Shown here: positions 46,722-59,190 of the stretch, piece by piece
How the letters are laid out: every line of letters begins with the position of its first letter
How positions within the stretch are numbered: the first letter of the stretch is position 1
NCBI GenBank assembly: GCA_035048485.1
Contig: CM068581.1
Location: 4,064,430-4,128,429, forward strand
Reading direction: 5' to 3'
Source of the DNA: Pteria penguin
Lineage: Eukaryota; Mollusca; Bivalvia; Pterioida; Pteriidae
DNA length: 64,000 nucleotides
The notes under the pieces: model-generated
What the model was told of the DNA's origin: nothing
Seen by the model: only the letters and a program-made list of their open reading frames with translations
Database searches by the model: none
Position numbers and translations under genes: made by a program

Positions 46722-47861
46722 GTGATTCCAATATACCCTTTCAGGGCATAATTAATATCTAATGTAAAGTGTTAGGTCATGGTAAATGTTGCATTCAAAA
46801 TTGTGATCTCAAATGAAAGTCCTTGTCATATTATATCTATATTTGAAACTAAGAAAATTCTATTACCATTAAATACTAAGTTAAATATCAAGGTCATGGT
46901 GGCTGTCAAAAACCATGATCTCAAATAAAGTCCCTAGTCATAATGTATCTATGTTTGAAATATGAAATATAAAAGTTGTAAGTTTTACTATCTTAAAGAA
47001 AGTCACATGTCAAATGAGAGCTAGGGTAATGGGGAATCTAAGTGTAACATATCATACTTCTAACCTTTAACATTAAAAAGATATAATAAAAATTACGTAA
47101 TTTTTTTAGTAGAAATCAAATTTAAATGTCAAGGTCACTAGGTCAAAAGTCATGAAAAAAAATGAAAGTTACGGGCATGAAGAATCTATCTGTGAAATAT
47201 CAAACCCCTAACCCTTACCAATAACAAGAGATGTTTATAAAAGATTTATGTCCCTCTTCCTGTAATATCAGATCGAATGAATGACTGACCTGGATATTCT
47301 CATAATGTATCTGTATGCCAAATTTCATTTCAATATATGCACTTATTGCTGAGATAATGAACAGAAACTGTAAATTATTGGACATTGTCTAAGATTAATG
47401 GGTGTAATTCTGTCAAAAATTGTTCCATGGTAGCCAAATCAGAACCTGACCCTGATATTCTTATGATGTATCTGAACAGAAACTCCTACTGATCGAACAA
47501 CAGCATCAAAGCAATATGTCCCTTCTTCTTCAGAGGGGAAAATAAAAGATATGATAAATGTTAAGAAATATTAAAAATTCAAGGTCATATTACAAATTCA
47601 AGTTTGCTAGACACACTTACACATGATGCAAATGGATAGCACACACCTGGATCTGGAGAGTGGATAAATTATTACATATTGCTGTCTGGACAGTAAACAA
47701 ATTTTAAAAATACATAGTACTGCTTCACAGTGGACAATTGAATACACATTACTGTCCAGACAGTACACATATTAATACACATTACTGTCTGGACAGTTAA
47801 CAGCTTCTATATGGACAGAGCAATATGGAGGACAAGATATCTATTATGAAGGACAACTTAC
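46353..47861. other. intron, several diverged dispersed repeats
   Basis: AGGTCA-rich repeats at 46555-46590 and 47128-47150, a (CAGA)n run at 46688-46718, and at 47225-47535 a block running from aataacaagagatgtttata to cccttcttcttcagagggg. A weak repeat with tactgtctggacag occurs near 47680-47800. No exon. Confidence 0.6.
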
Positions 47862-47981
47862 CAACACATTTGTAATTTTGGAGTCTGAAGCCCTTGGGAC
47901 AAACACATTTAAAGCTTCCAAATGTATTCTGACATTCCCCTCCCTCACATATGCCTTCAAATTCTTTACACTCATCAGTAT
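47862..47981 (-). CDS. FBN: fibrillin cbEGF23 exon
   Basis: A 120-nt phase 1-1 exon, one cbEGF of 40 residues starting [12 protein letters not shown], six cysteines, [10 protein letters not shown], matching human NTFGSF in the domain after TB4. The last loop is short (RLQNYKC). Donor GTAAGT. Confidence 0.95.
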
Positions 47982-49311
47982 CTGGAAGATTGTCAGAGTA
48001 CAGAGCAATTTTAAACATTGAACAATTTATACCGTAAAAAAAAGTATATCATTAATGAGAATCATAACTTATTTTAAAGTGATCAAAATTGACACTGTTT
48101 ACAATATAACATAACACAATTACTAAAATATACTAAGTATTACAAACAACACCAGAAAATCTCAGTAAAAGAGCAAAAAGACTTACATGTAATGGGAATA
48201 TTGTAATGTTTTAAAATGATAAAAAAGTACTCTCTGTCTACAAATTTTCAGCCCCTCTGCCTTAAAAATTATCAAATGGAAACAAATACAATGAAGAGTA
48301 CTACATGAAATCCATTACTGCCAGTAATGTGACACAGCGAAAATTACTGCCGGTAACATGGCCCAGTGCAAATAGATAAAGGTTTATCTGCGTGGGGCCA
48401 TGTTACCGCAGTAATGGATTTTAGGAAGATTTCTTCATTGTATTTGTTCAACAACCCTGTATTTAAAGTTCACCTCAACATCATATATCCAAAAGGACTG
48501 CTTCATACCTCGATATATTCCTATCAGTTAGTGACGATGGTTCATTAGGAACCTCTCATCAAGACAAACATGAAGATTTCAATTTCATTATAACCAACTT
48601 CCTTCTCCTGAGTAGCAACATACCTTCCTCTCCTGCATATGGTGTCCTCATTTCACAACTTATACACTATGCCCCAGCGTGCTCTGAATACAAAGATTTT
48701 GTCCTGAAAGCTGAAGCTTCTTGCCATGAAACTACTCTCACAGGGATATATTAGGAACGTTTGAAATTGTCACTGAGGAAGTTCTATGGTCGATATAGGG
48801 ATCTGATGCAATTGAGATCAACCTTTCAAGAATGTTAACTTACATTTTGGGATCTGACCATTCAAACTAACCATCTTAATTTTTAGACTATACTTGATTT
48901 GACATAATATGTATATATATAGACATTTGTTGACGGGCATTTCTTATGCCAGAGTTTCAGCTCAACAGCATTTCATACCATGAACAGGTTGATTTTACTT
49001 AGTGTTCTTGTCTCCTTCATGTGTTCATATGTATATATTTATGTATTTACTTCCTAGACATGAGAGGTTGTTGCAGGACTTTTAAGACAGGTGTTATATG
49101 CAACCAGGGGACGCTTACTCCTCCTGGGCAGCTGGTCTCACCTCTATTTTTTGGGGTTCGCATTTGTCTGAATATGACACTATACACAATATTGTCCTTT
49201 TATTGCATGGATTACGGAATATAGTTAATCCTTTGGTTCTTCTTCGTTGTTATTATTGTTATCATTTCATACTACGTATACCTTCCTTCTGACGAACTCA
49301 TTGTGAAATTT
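47982..49311. other. intron, unique-looking, one small inverted repeat
   Basis: Bases 48310-48420 contain an inverted pair (gaaatccattactgc with gcagtaatggattt, and ggtaacatggccc with gggccatgttacc). A 67-codon frame at 49021 has no known domain. No exon seen. Confidence 0.5.
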
Positions 49312-49325
49312 TCAGTAATTTTAGA

Positions 49326-49587
49326 AGCCGGCGTGGCCTAGTGGTATCGTGTCAGACTCCTGATCGGGAGGCCGGGGTTCGAGTCCCGCTCTGGTCATGC
49401 TGGTGTCATGTCTTTCGGACGAGACAGTAAAAACCGAGGCCCGGTGTCGTGGTATGCATGGCACGTTAAAGATCCCTCACTGCTTCGAGTGGATCCGTTG
49501 CAAAGGTCAAAATTTGTATGCCCCGCATCAGGCAGATGCTGTCACCATATAAGTGAAATATTCGTGGTGTGAACAAAGATCAATCAA
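49326..49587 (+). mobile_element. tRNA-derived SINE with 14-bp target-site duplication
   Basis: Flanked by tcagtaattttaga at 49312-49325 and 49588-49601. The head has an A box (tggcctagtggt) and B box (ggttcgagtcc), like a tRNA of about 72 nt. The body carries gtctttcggacgagacag, tggcacgttaaagatccctc and ccccgcatcaggcagatgct. This is the best-preserved copy here and the reference for those at 9570, 17941, 36414 and 58982. Confidence 0.93.
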
Positions 49588-49601
49588 TCAGTAATTTTAG
49601 A

Positions 49602-50006
49602 TAAAACATTTAAGAATCAGGAGTCATGACTTTCACAATTTTGGTAGAACTCTTCATAATCACACACGAAATGTATCAACATAAGGCACAGGGGTTTAGA
49701 AAATAATTGGTTAAGATTCAATACATTTCATGATGTAGAGCTATACAAGGCCCATCCAACAGCTTGGACTCCTGAACTAAGGATCAAGAATTTCAAAATT
49801 TGGTAGAGGGCCTTCTGCTCTTCATAATTTAGTGTACAGCAAATCCCTACATGGTACAGAAGTAATAAAAGATTTTCTAATATCAAATATATTTTTACTA
49901 TTGGCTCAGGTATCCTAAAATCTAATCTTTGAACACATACCAGTATGTGATGTACAGTCAACATGTAGAGATTAACAAAGAAAAGATAATGCCTTGATAT
50001 CCAACT
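49602..50006. other. intron, no feature seen
   Basis: AT-rich spacer before the 42-bp array. Confidence 0.5.
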
Positions 50007-51045
50007 CATGCCTCGAGAAGATGTGATTGGGCATTGAGGCATCCTTTTCATGCCTTTAGAAGATGTGATCGGGCATTGAGGCATCCTTTTCATGCCTTGA
50101 GAAGATGTGATCGGGCATTGAGGCATCCTTTTCATGCCTTGAGAAGATGTGATTGGGCATTGAGGCATCCTTTTCATGCCACTGAGAAGATGTGATCGGG
50201 CATTGAGGCATCCTTTTCATGCCTTGAGAAGATGTGATCGGGCATTGAAACATCCTTTTCATGCCATTATAAGATGTGATTAGGCATTGAGGCATCCTTT
50301 TCATGCCATGAGAAGATATGATTGGGCATTGAGGCATCCTTTTCATGCCTTTAGAAGATGTGATCGGCATTGAGGCATCCTTTTCATGCCTTGAGAAGAT
50401 GTGATCGGGCATTGAGGCATCCTTTTCATGCCTTGAGAAGATGTGATCAGGCATTGAGGCATCCTTTTCATGCCTTTAGAAGATGTGATTAGGCATTGAG
50501 GCATCCTTTTCATGCCTTTAGAAGATGTGATCGGGCATTGAGGCATCCTTTTCATGCCTTTAGAAGATGTGATCGGGCATTGAGGCATCCTTTTCATGCC
50601 TTTAGAAGATGTGATCGGGCACTGAGGCATCCTTTTCATGCCTTGAGAAGATGTGATCGGGCATTGAGGCATCCTTTTCATGCCTTTAGAAGATGTGATC
50701 GGGCATTGAGGCATCCTTTTCATGCCTTTAGAAGATGTGATCGGGCATTGAGGCATCCTTTTCATGCCTTAAGAAGATGTGATCGGTCATTGAGGCATCC
50801 TTTTCATGCTTTGAGAAGATGTGATCGGGCTTTGAGGCATCCTTTTCATGCTTTGAGAAGATGTGATCGGCATTGAGGCATCTTTTTCATGCCTTGAAAA
50901 GATGTGAATGGGCATTGAGGCATCTTTTTCATGCCTTTAGAAAATGTGATCGGGCATTGAGGCATCCTTTTCATGCCTTAAGAAGATGTGATCGGGCATT
51001 GAGGCATCCTTTTCATGCCTTTAGAAGATGTGATTGGGCTTATAA
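50007..51045. repeat. 42-bp minisatellite, about 25 copies
   Basis: The unit has gcattgaggcatccttttca and tgcctttagaagatgtgatc. It stops 13 bp from the TB4 second-exon boundary. Being 14 codons long and stop-free, it gives 126-149 codon frames on both strands that I do not treat as genes. I see no exon similarity. Confidence 0.94.
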
Positions 51046-51058
51046 TAAGGTAGCTTAC

Positions 51059-51127
51059 CCTCTAGCACTAATGTCTCATTGTTAGGCTTAAAACCTGGAC
51101 CTCCTGCACACAACATTTTATATTCTC
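51059..51127 (-). CDS. FBN: fibrillin TB4 domain, second exon
   Basis: A 69-nt phase 1-1 exon reading EYKMLCAGGPGFKPN after the split codon, closely like human TB4 (SEYKILCPGGEGFRPN, from memory). It contributes the eighth cysteine. Donor GTAAGC; acceptor ATTTCAG. N-E-T is a possible glycosylation site. Confidence 0.94.
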
Positions 51128-51353
51128 CTGAAATACATCATAATGTGTCATATTAAATACATCACATAAATCAACAGGCATAAAAAATACACAAATATTA
51201 CTTAACCATTCTGACAAAATAAACGTCATGTACAGTAGAAGGTGTGCACATTAGAGGGTAAAGAAGAGAAGTAGAGGTGTACTGTGTTAAGTGAATTTAA
51301 ATTAAATTATAGATATCTAAATACAAGTGCCTAAATGTACTATGATGACATAC

Positions 51354-51521
51354 TTGTGTTACTGGCAGGGCATTCTTCACAGAATCCTTGTACTTCTCCC
51401 CAGCCTTTGCCGATAGTGCAGCAACACTCGGCTCTCAGGACATCACTACCGATCACATTACTGCACATACCAGCTTTACGTCCTGTACCTATCGTCATGT
51501 AACAGTATCCACGACGTTTAT
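51354..51521 (-). CDS. FBN: fibrillin TB4 domain, first exon
   Basis: A 168-nt phase 1-1 exon, starting DKRRGYCYMTIG, then GMC, the triple CCC (AECCCTIGKGWG), FC and EC. The loop between the first two cysteines reads YMTIGTGRKAGM; human TB4 has the RGD integrin site there and this protein does not. Donor GTATGT after A. Confidence 0.95.
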
Positions 51522-51807
51522 CTGAATAAACCATTATAATGATCAACAAGCTGGGAATCGGACACTCCAAGTATACAAATAATCTATGAATAAATGGACA
51601 CTCTTAGTAAACACATGATCTATAAACAAACAAACTGCAAAATTGTTTCCTTCTTCTTCTTCTAAAACTTTCATCAAACTGAGGTCTGTGGAGACTGCAG
51701 CTCTACTAGCTTTGACTTGGTCACAATAAAAGACAGTTACAATAAGATTTTCAAGAAGGCTGTTATGGTGGCAATTTTGGGTTATATACATGTACCACCA
51801 TTTTCTA
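51522..51807. other. intron, no feature seen
   Basis: Unique sequence between TB4 and a dispersed element. Confidence 0.5.
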
Positions 51808-53576
51808 AAAAGAGGCCCAAGTGGGCCTGTATTGCTCACCTGAGAACATGTTGTTTATATTTTTATGGTGGTATCACAATCCTAATAACAAGAGTTGTCA
51901 GAAGACAACATAGCTCGTCTATACAGGTTTTTGATAGAAAAATGGCAAAAAGGTCAAAGGTCAAGGTCTCAAAATAAAGGTCTTGACACAAGGAGTATAC
52001 CTGTGAAATATGAAAGCCATATCACTTACCAATCAAAAGTTATAGACAAGGTTAAAGTTTTTCCAAATAAGGTAAAAGTCTAAGGTGAAGGTCACTAGGT
52101 CAAAAGTCATGGTTCATAATGAAAGCCCTTGTCATGAGGAATCTGTATGTGAAATATGAAAGCCATACCACTACCAATTTAAAAGATAGAGGCCAGGTTA
52201 GAGTTTTTGAAAAGTATGTCAAACTCCAAGGTCAAGGTCAATAGGTCAAAAATCATGGTCCCAAATGAAAGGTTTTGTCATGACGTATCTTTATGTGAAA
52301 TATCTAAGCTTGTTCTCCTATAGTTCAAAAGATATAGCCCAGATTAAAGTTTGTAAAAAGTAGGTAAAATGCCTAGGTCAAGGTCACAAGGTCAAAAGTC
52401 AAGGTCCCAAAGGTTTTTTCATGAGATATTTAAGGGCATAACTAACAAATAGTTGAATGGCATGACCCTGATACAATCTTAGGTTGTATTTGATAAAAAA
52501 ATATGAAATCATTTATTTTCACAATTTTTTATCAACAGGAACTAATTATATGATGGACGCATGTAAACATGTGCAGACATGTCACATGTGGATCACTATA
52601 TATATCTTTCTGCTAATTTGCAGGGGTATAATAAACACGATGTTTGTAAAACACTTATGCCCCTTATGGCATATTTGACCCAGTACATGAACAAGTGCAG
52701 TATGCTTTAATAACCTTGATCTATTTACGTTAAATTCAATAGGGATCATGTATTTGCCTACTAAGTATGCACTCTTTAGGCCAAAGGGTTTATGAAATAA
52801 AGGCTATACAAGCCTTGGTGGATGTACCAACAGACAGGTGCAAAGCAGTAAGCCCCCTTTTTGAAGGGGGCATAAAAATTCTAAATATTTGTTATTTTTT
52901 TCATTTATTTTTTTCTAATATGCAAATTTTCAAGCATTCTAAATGGAAAATACAAAGTGATTTAGAAAATGTTTGTATTTGGTTTGAAAATGACAAATAC
53001 TAAAAAAGTGATGAAGAAATTGGTGAAATTCTGTGCAGCGGTTTTGGAGAAGTAGTTGAAAATGTGTCAATCAATCAGACCCCTGATGGCCATCTTGGAT
53101 AACGAAATGGGTTAAAAAAAACACAAACTTGGTAGAGGACCTTGAGTACTTACTTCCTATTAAGTTTGGTGAAATTCTTTGCAGTGGTTATGGAGATGAA
53201 GTAAAAAATGTAACAACCAATCAGGGCCCATGGCAGCCATCTTGGAGTACAGATTGGGTCAAAAACACAAACTTGATAGCAGACCTTGAGAACTTACTTC
53301 CAATAAGATTTGGTGAAATTCTGAGCCACAATGTTGGATAAGAAGTTGAAAATGTATCAACCAATCAGGGCCCATGGGGGCCATCATGGATTACGAATCG
53401 GGTCAAAAAACACAAACTTGGAAGAGGATCATGGGTACTTACTTGTTATGAGGTTTTGTGGAATTCTGTGCAATGGTGTTGGAGAAGAAGTCGAAAACGT
53501 GAGAAGTTAACAACGGACGACAGACAACGATTGATCACAATAGCTCGCGAGCCTTCGGCTAACGTGAGCTAAAAAC
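51808..53576. mobile_element. dispersed element, family A, with a nested AGGTCA-rich repeat
   Basis: A left end (agaggcccaagtgggcctgt, tgctcacctgag) at 51812 and a right end (aatagctcgcgagccttcgg, then gtgagctaaaaa) at 53540 are both present. The 3' part (53000-53540) has the family's 140-bp units (acttggtagaggacc, gtttggtgaaattct). Between, 51888-52880 is a different repeat that starts aataacaagagttgtcagaa, has many aaggtcacaaggtc-like words and ends gcccccttttt then gaagggggca. Confidence 0.68.
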
Positions 53577-54577
53577 TTCATAACATATCTGAAAATAGAG
53601 ATATTGATAAAATTACTGAAGCATTCTTTACCTTAAATATGATTGAATGAAACAAAAGTATACTTATTGTTTCAGCATAAAGACAAATAATGAGCAAATT
53701 CCTCTGTTATTGCATTGAAAATGCTCTAAATCAAAAAAGACATTGAAAAGTCAAAAATTTTATTTCAGTAAGGATTAATAAACAACAAGATTTCTTCATG
53801 GAACCCTCTTGATTATTCCTACGCATTCATTTTGTCTTTGTATGCATCCAGTCTAAAGAAGAAGACATTCAAAGAAGGGTAACTTCTGTGACCTACTTTT
53901 GTCTATGTTGGCACCACCTATCAAATAATCTCAACAAAAACAGCAACATTTGTCAGGGATCGATCATGAATACCTCATACATGCCAAGTTTCGTCGAATA
54001 GTTGAAAATGCGAAAAAATGTCCCCCCACCTTTTTCTTCTAAAAGTCTTTATACAATCATGAAAAATAAAAAAAATGAGATATTGAAATAATTTCTTCGC
54101 AGTAGCATTCCTTACCATAGAAATGATTAACAGAAACCAAATTAAGGCATCAATATTGACTTAAGGGAAAAAACAACTCTCTTCTGCATTGAAGTAACAA
54201 AGTAAAAAAATATGTCCAAAAAAAGTCAAAAATTTGATTTCGGAACAGGACCAAAAATAACAAGACTTCTTCACACATCTGTCTAGATCATTCCTATGCA
54301 TTCGATTTGTCTCTGTATGCCCCCGGTCCGAAGAAGAAGTTTGTCAAAGGATGGTACACTCTGTGACCTACTTTTGCCTGTGGTGGTGCCACCTATTGAC
54401 GGATCTGGATGAAAAACAACACTTGTAGGGGACCATGAGTACTTCATGCATACAAAGTTTTATCAAATTCTGTTCAGCTGTTCTGAAGAAGTCGAAATGT
54501 GAAAAGTTAACGACGGACGACAGACAATTATAGATCACAATAGCTCACTTGAGCCTTCTGCTCAGGTGAGCTAAAGA
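53577..54577. mobile_element. dispersed element, family A, 3' part
   Basis: Follows directly on the previous copy; it lacks a clear left end and closes with agctcacttgagccttctgc then tcaggtgagctaaa. The phrases gaagaagtttgtcaaagga and tttgcctgtggtggtgccac match the element at 31691-33928. Confidence 0.72.
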
Positions 54578-55639
54578 AACTCATATTCTTTAGCAACCAT
54601 TTTACAAAAATTTCGAGGAATTCTGGGATATTGAGATAAAAAATATCAGTATAACTTTAATCATTTCCATAATTTGCAAAATATGAGGTAAAAAGTGATT
54701 AAAAACTCCAGAAAAATTTCATAAAGATTATTGTGAAATGACCTGCAGTTTTCATCAATAGTCCATTCTTGCCAAGTTTTGTAGAAACTGTTACACATAG
54801 GAAGAATAAAATCACCTATGACAGTCAAGCTTTGAGAGCAGATTTTCATGATGGCTGCTATGGCAGCCATATTGGATTACATGACACTATTTTGTATATA
54901 TATGTATGTTCATTAAGTACCTTGAGAAAATCATTCTCATAAAGTTTTCATCAAAATGAGGGAAAAACTCCAGTTCAAAATTTTCAATTGACTGCCAATC
55001 AGGTAACTATATTGGATACAGATATACACTCTATAACTGGGCAATTTATGTTTCCTACGATGTTATATCATCAAGGATGTAACAGTATTTAACAACAATA
55101 CAGTCTGGCACTTGCCTCAATATTACCTAACAAACTATGTATTTTTGACTAGCTCTTGAACTGACTATCATTTTAAAACTCATCTAATCAAATGAACAAC
55201 AAACTAGAGGTACAAGTGGGCCTATAATTATCACCCGAGGGCTGCTTGAAGAAATTCACAGAATGACAACCAACCAAAAATTGTAAACTTGCTTCTCCAC
55301 ACTGAATAAATCAAGACAACAATGCAAAAACATATATATGAAAAAGATGAATTCAGAATTTATTTTCCAATTTATTTTTCTTAAAATAAGTTTTTAAATC
55401 TTATTTTGGTGTAAAATAACCAAAAAAACAATTTTGCTTTTAGTGGGGTTTGAACCTTTATCATGCCAGAATTGGCCTATATTACAAAAGAAAGATAAAA
55501 AACTAAGAAAACTAACTTTGACAAGAAACTTTCTGATATCCCTTCAAATGGATAATTTTCTAACAAAAGCTGGCAAATAAATGCTTTATGGTTTCTATAT
55601 GCATATTGAATAAATAGCAAAATGAAACAACAAGCAAAT
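54578..55639. other. intron with a family A left end
   Basis: Mostly AT-rich, diverged repeat sequence. A left-end-like phrase (actagaggtacaagtgggcc) at 55204 has no obvious right end. Shared words with 21770-21830 (aacttgcttctc-cacactgaataaatc) mark the same subfamily. Confidence 0.5.
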
Positions 55640-56125
55640 TCAGAAAATTGTGGTCCCCTGCTTTGGGGGTTCTATCAGTAAGGGTGCACTGATCTGTGAC
55701 ATTGTCATGATTAAGCATGTCTACAGACACACATGCCAAATATGAACGCCCTAAGTCTTATGGTTAAAAAGTAACATTGAAGTAGGTCAAAGGCCTTGGT
55801 CAAGATCACATGATAAAAATTCTGGTACCAACGGAAAGGTATTGCAATTAGGGGAACACATGCCAAATACGACGGCCCTACATCTTACAGTTAAAAACTT
55901 ACATTGAAGTAGGTCAAAGGTCACAGTCAAGGTCACATGATAACAAATTTTGAAACCAACGGAAAGGTATTGCAATTAGGGACACACATGCCAAATATGA
56001 AGGCCCTACGTCTTATGGTTAAAAAGATATGAACAAAGTTAAAGTTTTTGTGACAGATGGACAGACAGACAGACAGGCAAATGAGATTTAATGTCCCCAC
56101 ACTTTCACGAAAAGCGGGATACAAA
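55640..56125. mobile_element. dispersed element, family B
   Basis: From gtggtcccctgctttggggg to ccccacactttcacgaaaag then cggg. The body contains three accaacggaaaggtattgca units and caaggtcacatgat. Same termini as at 12405 and 15911. Confidence 0.78.
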
Positions 56126-56922
56126 CAGGTGTGAAAAAGAATGCATTTTTTTTTCTCTAATATGACTGACTGAATGCTAAAAACACTTAAAAATTTGTTT
56201 TGGTGTAAAATGAAATGAATAACATTTTTGTCTATGGTAGGTTTTGAACCACTAACCTTCAGTATGCCAGAACTGGCCTATATCAAGTGAGGTTGGAAAT
56301 TCAATCTAAATACTATCAATACAGCTGCCACTATGGATTATGTATGGTCATTTCTTTGACACATTTGTCAAATTTTATGACTAAGAAAGATAATGTAAAA
56401 GACATTTGCCACATTGGTCTTAAAGAACTATGTAGTACCATTTTTCCATACATTCAACAATTATCTTGCATAGATCACTCCAGTAAAGTTTCATTAAAAC
56501 TGTCACAAAAATGAGGCTACTTTGGTGGCCATATTGGATTTCATAACATCCACTTTCCTGTGTTCATTGTGTATCCTGATTAAATCATTCCTGTAAAATT
56601 TTATCAACCAGAGAAGAGGAACAAGCACACATAAAGTTGTATACAGCTTTAAGTGGAAAAATTACCAACAGTTGCCCTTTTCTGGACCACAGGGTCAAAC
56701 TGCAGAACCAGCATTGCAAAAATAGAACTAGATCATAAATCTAACAAAATGAGAATGTAAATAACTCTCTGCATTAAATAGTCTTTGAGGAGAAGTAAGT
56801 ACAGATTATTGTTAACGTTCAGACAACGAGGTATCACATAATCTCCGCTGAACTTCAAACAGTAGAGTCTAAAACACAGGGCAAGTATATGAATATTGAT
56901 AGTAAAGAATATACATGTTTAC
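56126..56922. other. intron, diverged repeat
   Basis: No exon. The phrases tggtttgaaccactaacctt and catattggatttcat suggest old dispersed repeats. Confidence 0.45.
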
Positions 56923-57045
56923 CAATACAGCCTGTGCCTGTTGGATTTAGCTCATAGTCTGGTGGACACTGACATACATAGCCTCCTAAAGTGTTGACAC
57001 ACGTACCAAACTGGCAATTATCTGGGTTATCACACTCATCAATAT
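56923..57045 (-). CDS. FBN: fibrillin cbEGF22 exon
   Basis: A 123-nt phase 1-1 exon, one cbEGF of 41 residues starting [11 protein letters not shown], six cysteines, [10 protein letters not shown]. The end [14 protein letters not shown] is nearly the human sequence of the cbEGF just before TB4 (CPPDFELNPT-x-VGC, from memory). Donor GTAAAC. Confidence 0.96.
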
Positions 57046-57069
57046 CTGAAGATACAAAACTATACATTA

Positions 57070-57405
57070 AACTTTGAATATTGCTCTAATGATGGTCATC
57101 ATTTTGTATATTGCTCTAATGATGGTCAACATTTTGTATATTGCTCTAATGATGGTCATCATTTTGTGTATTGCTCTAATGATGGTCAACATTTTGTATA
57201 ATGCTCTAATGATGGTCATCATTTTGTGTATTGCTCTAATGATGGTCATCATGTTGTATATTGCTCTAATGATGGTCATCATGTTGTATATTGCTCTAAT
57301 GATGGTCATCATTTTGTATATTGCTCTAATGATGGTCATCATGTTGTATATTGCTCTAATGATGGTCATCATTTTGTATATTGCTCTAATGTTGGTCATC
57401 ATTTG
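57070..57405. repeat. 30-bp minisatellite, 11 copies
   Basis: The unit ttgctctaatgatggtcatc then attttgtata starts about 25 bp upstream of the cbEGF22 acceptor. Ten codons per unit give 111-codon frames on both strands. No exon similarity seen. Confidence 0.95.
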
Positions 57406-58214
57406 TTAAAAATGTTGTATAATAATGTGACTATGTTAACAAGAAGGTTGCATCAAATGTGCAACATGCCGATTTGGAAAACATTTTCATACCCTGGATT
57501 TTATACCTTTTTTCAATATGACCTTGACCTTTGTAAGTAGTTCCGAAACCATTTTCTTTCATCAAGGCCCTATGACCTTGACCTTTGGATCCCCAAATCA
57601 ATAGGGCACATATTTGATTCATGGGGAGTATGTGTGTGAAGTTTCATTACTATATCTGTAGAAGTAAGAGCCCAGAAACCAATTGCTGATGCCCACTGCA
57701 TGCCACCCACAGCCCCCGTTACATCAAATTAAGAGCTGAATTTGCAACTCAACTAATAGAAGAATCTGATAGTAATGATGAATCACACTGAAGAATTTTA
57801 CAAACATGTCATTTTCTTTGACCATGAATTACATGAAGATCATATCTGACTTCAACTGGCTACATATCAGCAAACTAAGAATCACCTGTTTGAAATGCAT
57901 TGAATCTATCATGTCCCTGACTGAGGTACTGTGAAACAGTATCTAGGGGATATCAATGATACACCTGTAAGACTCTTATCTATATGGCTGTGTAGTAATG
58001 TTTTTAAAATGCTCCAATCCGAGAACTTTAGTTATGATGGTGGCGATGACCCAATTCTATACGATGATTTGTCTGCCCTTGACAAGAACTCTCACTTTTT
58101 ACATATTACTGCTAAGTATACAAAAAAAACCATTACCTAACTGACCATACAAACAAGTACAACAGATTAAATTGCACCACTGTTATACCACTCCTTTCCA
58201 CTTCTATGGATTAC
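57406..58214. other. intron, diverged repeats
   Basis: Includes tatgaccttgacctttg phrases (57520-57590) of the AGGTCA-rich type and unique sequence. No exon. Confidence 0.5.
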
Positions 58215-58630
58215 CTTAATGAACAAGGACAGATAACTCACCATGCTGTACTGGCCTATAGATGTACATGTTACAATGTAACAAGGACAGACAACTCACC
58301 GTATTGTACTGGCCTATAGATGTACATGTTACAATGTAACAAGGACAGACAACTCACCGTATTGTAATGGCCTATAGATGTACATGTTACAATGTAACAA
58401 GGACAGACAACTCACCGTATTGTAATGGCCTATAGATGTACATGTTACAATGTAACAAGGACAGACAACTCACCGTATTGTAATGGCCTATAGATGTACA
58501 TGTTACAATGTAACAAGGACAGACAACTCACCGTATTGTAATGGCCTATAGATGTACATGTTACAATGTAACAAGGACAGACAACTCACTGTATTGTAAT
58601 GGCCTATAGATGCACATGTTACAATGTAAC
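58215..58630. repeat. 58-bp minisatellite, 7 copies, each with a donor-like site
   Basis: Units carry aacaaggacagacaactcac and cgtattgtaatggcctatag, atgtacatgttacaatgt. On the minus strand each contains ACGGTGAGTTGT, a good 5' splice-site match, on the downstream side of cbEGF21. I could not align the unit to an exon in this window. Confidence 0.93.
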
Positions 58631-58801
58631 ATTTTTCACTAAACATCCCACCTGTTAGCAGCAATAGACATACTCAAAAATTCCTTTGTCTAAACGTCCA
58701 CAAATGAACCTGGTCATTATGACTTATTGTTATTATGAAGCACTTATCCTTATGATTTTACGTTTCTACCTAAGGATAAATGATATAAACTGTAAGCTTA
58801 C

Positions 58802-58927
58802 CTGTACAGTTACCTCCAGTTTTATCCAGTTTGTAACCTTGGTTACAATTACATCTAAACATGCCAAATATGTTCTCGCACTGTCCATTGACACAGAGAT
58901 TCAGGAAAAGGCTACATTCATCAATGT
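58802..58927 (-). CDS. FBN: fibrillin cbEGF21 exon
   Basis: A 126-nt phase 1-1 exon, one cbEGF of 42 residues starting [12 protein letters not shown], six cysteines, [10 protein letters not shown]. The last loop [12 protein letters not shown] is very like human GYELDRSGGNCT in the same place, from memory. Donor GTAAGC. Confidence 0.96.
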
Positions 58928-58981
58928 CTACAACACAGAAACTATATTATTGTTTATTGTTTTAGGACATATCAAGATTAT

Positions 58982-59190
58982 TTGACATACATGATGGGAG
59001 CATCTGCCTGGTACATACTATTATCATTTTGCATATGTAATGGACACATCCAAAGCAGTAAGTGATCTCTTATAAGAATATGGGTCCTCAGTTTATATAG
59101 TCTTATGTGAATGTCAGATAGGGATAGAGAAGATAATAAATGATTTAATAATTCTGACCACATAGTTAGGATGAATCCTTGATCCTCATA
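58982..59190 (-). mobile_element. decayed SINE, reverse orientation
   Basis: catgatgggagcatctgcct, catccaaagcagtaagtgat and gatctctta follow the order of the reversed SINE at 36414-36686. The tRNA-like head is not recognisable. Confidence 0.55.

Noticed and set aside
49326..49400. A genuine tRNA gene
   Set aside because: A and B boxes are present, but the sequence continues into a SINE body, has target-site duplications, and recurs elsewhere in the window.
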